A DNA stretch of 59,722 nucleotides from a virus. A model generated the notes under the pieces. That model was not told the origin of the DNA. It ran no database searches and saw only the letters and a list, made by a program, of their open reading frames with translations. The first letter of the stretch is position 1. Each line of letters begins with the position of its first letter. A program made the translations under genes and the position numbers. Positions 57,160-59,722 of the stretch are shown here, piece after piece. Location: positions 1 to 59,722 of the IMG/VR virus record IMGVR_UViG_3300044637_002283, one strand, 5' to 3'.

Positions 57160-58778
57160 CATGTTTTATACCATATCCATTTAGCGTTGCCACAATCCCA
57201 AATCCTTTCCAAGCCTGCCCCTTGGGCCATGGAATATTCAGTGCAGCCTTCTGTAACAAGATGGGGATACTTTTTGATCATGGACTGTTTGTTGAATGTA
57301 AATCTATGATATCGTTTGAAGTCAGGATTTTTGAGACTGAAATACCAATAATTGGGTGGGGTATCTTCAAAGCGCCTAAATCCCAGATGTGCAAGATATA
57401 ACCCTTGGCCCCATCTGAGGTCAGCATAACTGAGCACACTTTGGGGCTGATATGTTTTCTCAAAATGATTAAACAATCTTGCAGCAATACCAGCATAATG
57501 CTGCCCATCTGTGCTGAATCGCACCATTTCCCACTGCCAAACTTCTTTGGGCTTTGTGAACTTTCGACCTTGACTGAATGTCATCACAGCAACCAATTTT
57601 TGATTTAGGTCATATGCACCCACAGCAACTTCTGCTTTGGCTGCGCCACTTATATGATGGGTGTTCAAGAAATCTGTTGCTTGACTACTGGAGATGCAAG
57701 AGAGTCTGAGGCATCGGGCCCCGGGCCCTCGTTTATTGATGCCCAATATTTGTGATAGCCTAGATTTCACAATTTGTGATCTATTGAGCCATTCATCCTC
57801 AAATATGGTTATCAATTTGATGCCTTGGTCTCGACAGGCAATATATTTGTTCTTGTGATACCCTCGTTGTTTGTGACGCTGACTATGCCAATATAAGCCA
57901 CAATATTCTATGCCAAGGTGCTGACTCTCACTATAGAGGTCAATTTCCTGCTTGTTAAGCAAGGTTGTTCGAGTTTTCTCAAAATCAACAAAACCTTGAG
58001 CTTTCAACCAGCTGTTCAACTGTAGTTCAGCTGATATTTCATTTGGCTGGCGGATTCCCCATATTTTGAGGTATTTGAGTATTGTGGTCTCACAAACAGC
58101 TAGTTCTTGAGCCATATTTGATATATTTGATGTTTCAAACATGGTTTTGAGCGCAACAGGATCATTAAGCACTTGGTTTGCAAGAGAACTATAATTTTTC
58201 TGAGCTGGGTTTGAGACACCGTATTTGTTATTAAGAGTTTCTGTTGTTTTGGCGATCACATCCTGCCTCTTGCTATGCCAATCTACGCCATACTGCTCTA
58301 GGCATTGTTGTCTTATCCTTTCCACATTTTTAGGATCCTTCATGGGATTGTTCACTAATCGATGAGTATCTACGTGGGGAAGGCAGAACGCATTTGACAC
58401 CCCATATGTATTTTCAAGTGTTTGTTGTGCTTTAGCTTTGGATTTAGGATTTGCTAGCCCTACACCGCCGTTCTCTTTGAGAACCTTAACACGACGTTCT
58501 GTTGCAGCAGCCTTGGCATGCACACACTCTTTTGAACAGAATTCTCTGTGACCCTTGGTTATGCTAATAAAGCTTACTGATTTTCCACATACACATGCAG
58601 GGGGCTGGCTAAGCTGTTTAACATAGCAATAGATCTTCTCGCTCAATAGATCACAGTACTGGCTTGCACTCCAAGAATTCACAGTGGTCAACAAGTTCAC
58701 GTCATGTTTGACTCTAGTTGCAATACCATCTATCTTGTGATTGCTTAGCAGATTTTGGATCTTTTCAAGTGGTGTCAT
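57159..58778 (-). CDS. Putative homing endonuclease, Vsr-like, 539 aa
   Basis: Same architecture as the gene at 32341: N-terminal repeats of the type C-L-E-Q-Y-G-V-D-W / T-L-N-N-K-Y-G-V-S-N-P, a CVCG..CSKEC zinc site at about residues 60-90, Vsr-like nuclease E-I-D-L-Y-S-E-S-Q-H-L-G-I-E-Y-C-G-L-Y-W, and the C-terminal HISGAAKAEVAVGAY domain ending in NYWYF. Stop next to a bidirectional terminator. Late-type promoter upstream. Free-standing mobile gene. Confidence 0.75.
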   Translation of the reverse strand: MTPLEKIQNLLSNHKIDGIATRVKHDVNLLTTVNSWSASQYCDLLSEKIYCYVKQLSQPPACVCGKSVSFISITKGHREFCSKECVHAKAAATERRVKVLKENGGVGLANPKSKAKAQQTLENTYGVSNAFCLPHVDTHRLVNNPMKDPKNVERIRQQCLEQYGVDWHSKRQDVIAKTTETLNNKYGVSNPAQKNYSSLANQVLNDPVALKTMFETSNISNMAQELAVCETTILKYLKIWGIRQPNEISAELQLNSWLKAQGFVDFEKTRTTLLNKQEIDLYSESQHLGIEYCGLYWHSQRHKQRGYHKNKYIACRDQGIKLITIFEDEWLNRSQIVKSRLSQILGINKRGPGARCLRLSCISSSQATDFLNTHHISGAAKAEVAVGAYDLNQKLVAVMTFSQGRKFTKPKEVWQWEMVRFSTDGQHYAGIAARLFNHFEKTYQPQSVLSYADLRWGQGLYLAHLGFRRFEDTPPNYWYFSLKNPDFKRYHRFTFNKQSMIKKYPHLVTEGCTEYSMAQGAGLERIWDCGNAKWIWYKT

Positions 58779-58810
58779 AATAGGGCCTTGTGTGATAGAT
58801 GTTACACTAC

Positions 58811-58818
58811 TATTTACA
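58811..58818 (-). promoter_or_regulatory. Possible late promoter
   Basis: TGTAAATA on the minus strand, 33 bp before the ATG at 58778. Confidence 0.5.
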
Positions 58819-58914
58819 CATATAATAGGGATCTGTATCCAATAAAGTCAATATTGACACACCCCCTTCCCTAAGCCAAACTCTACTTGATTACCTATAC
58901 TCAGGAATAATACG

Positions 58915-59722
58915 ATGGAACGGCTACCCGACCTCAAAACAGAAGTTTTGCCATTCAATGGTTTGAATCTACACATAAACAAAGCTGACTTCTGGAGCAG
59001 CAAGCTACGTCTCCAAAATGACAATTGGTTGTTCAAGAAATGGTGGAAAAGCTGGAAGTCACTGGGACTGGAAGGACCAGGACTGCTGTTGGATATTGGT
59101 GCAAACTATGGTGTTGCCAGCTGGGAATTTTTGAGTCAAAGCTTCTGTAGTCAAACAATTATGTTTGAACCCATTCAAGAAAATTGTGAATGCATAATGC
59201 GTAGCTATGCAGGCAAGGAAAGCATTTATCAAATCCACAACCAGGCAGTGAGTCAACAAAGTGGAGAAATCAGCTTTCAATACAATCCCAAACAAACTGG
59301 CACCAGCCATATTGTGGGATCAGAGGGCGGAAACCGCACTGTGAAAACTGTTTGCATTGACAGCCTTGATCTTCCCAAAATCAAGCTCATGAAAATTGAT
59401 GTTGAAGGTCATGAGCTTGATGTTCTCAAAGGTGCGGCTGCCCGTATTCAACAAGACCAACCTTGGATATTCTTTGAATGCAATCACAATAATGCAGTGG
59501 AACTGCAAAAAGTCACTAATGTAATCAATTGGTTCTTGGAACATGATTATGTTCCTATTAGTAGTAGCTATCATCAAATTTTGACTGAAACTGATATCAG
59601 GGCCAGCAGCCTCGCAAGCAACAGCATCCTGGCAGGTGTGAACGATCTATTGGCTGTGCCTCGAGCCCTGCTGCCCAGCAACAGTGAGAAAGTCCATCTC
59701 TACAAAGTGTATCAGGAGCAAT
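58915..59722 (+). CDS. FkbM-family methyltransferase, 3'-partial
   Basis: ATG 58915 preceded by AGGA; the frame is open to the end of the window, so the C-terminus is missing. Contains the SAM-binding GPGLLLDIGANYGVASWEF, the acidic strand-end MFEPIQEN and the FkbM hallmark KIKLMKIDVEGHELDVLKGA. FkbM enzymes O-methylate sugars or other small groups. Expected partner: a glycan made with UXS and glycosyltransferase products. No late promoter is obvious. Confidence 0.88.
   Translation, partial: MERLPDLKTEVLPFNGLNLHINKADFWSSKLRLQNDNWLFKKWWKSWKSLGLEGPGLLLDIGANYGVASWEFLSQSFCSQTIMFEPIQENCECIMRSYAGKESIYQIHNQAVSQQSGEISFQYNPKQTGTSHIVGSEGGNRTVKTVCIDSLDLPKIKLMKIDVEGHELDVLKGAAARIQQDQPWIFFECNHNNAVELQKVTNVINWFLEHDYVPISSSYHQILTETDIRASSLASNSILAGVNDLLAVPRALLPSNSEKVHLYKVYQEQ

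Noticed and set aside
1-59722. CRISPR arrays, insertion sequences, tRNA genes
   Set aside because: No repeat-spacer arrays, no transposase with terminal inverted repeats, and no cloverleaf seen by eye. A tRNAscan run over the window would settle the last point.

Overview
The window is a stretch of a T4-like contractile-tailed phage (myovirus) genome. It carries recognisable T4-type genes for the portal (gp20), prohead protease (gp21), scaffold (gp22), major capsid protein (gp23), late sigma factor (gp55), recombination nuclease (gp46/gp47), baseplate spike (gp5), wedge (gp53) and gp26-type hub/tail-assembly protein. Late-type promoters of the form nnTAAATA precede many structural genes. The metabolic cargo (purM, purN, pyrB, UXS, 2OG oxygenase, FkbM) resembles that of aquatic T4-like phages. 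The host cannot be read from the sequence.

Layout. 1-9970: a YfaP-like gene, then about 25 small tightly packed accessory genes, mostly of unknown function, driven by a repeated strong promoter (TTGACA, 16 bp, TGCTATAAT). 9964-15188: a P-loop protein and a metabolic block (UDP-glucuronate decarboxylase, PurN, PurM, PyrB), interrupted by a tandem RNA-hairpin element and a ParB-like gene. 15244-19800: more small genes, a HARP-like protein and a SNF2 helicase. 19840-32344: a glycosyltransferase, baseplate genes on the minus strand, a tri-domain ligase/nucleotidylyltransferase/2H enzyme facing a pol-beta-type nucleotidyltransferase, and gp55. 32341-39342: homing endonucleases, gp47-gp46, a PD-(D/E)XK-like nuclease and an unknown gene. 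39365-39728: a gene-free, hairpin-rich candidate structured RNA. 39849-43326: gp26 with a textbook -1 frameshift signal, divergent from a tape-measure-like gene. 43392-56119: portal, a fibre island with three collagen-like/glycine-rich paralogues (one split), a PKHD-type hydroxylase, then prohead core, protease, scaffold and capsid. 56203-58778: two homing endonucleases bracketed by bidirectional terminators. 58915-end: FkbM methyltransferase, open at the window edge.

Working together. Early genes would be read by host sigma70 polymerase. gp55 would then direct polymerase to the TAAATA-type late promoters in front of head and tail genes. gp46/47 process DNA ends for recombination-dependent replication. 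PurN, PurM and PyrB would boost nucleotide supply. The most striking items are the gp26 -1 frameshift cassette, the 360-nt candidate RNA, the covarying tandem hairpins, the tri-domain nucleic-acid enzyme, the split fibre gene, and the hydroxylase beside collagen-like fibres.
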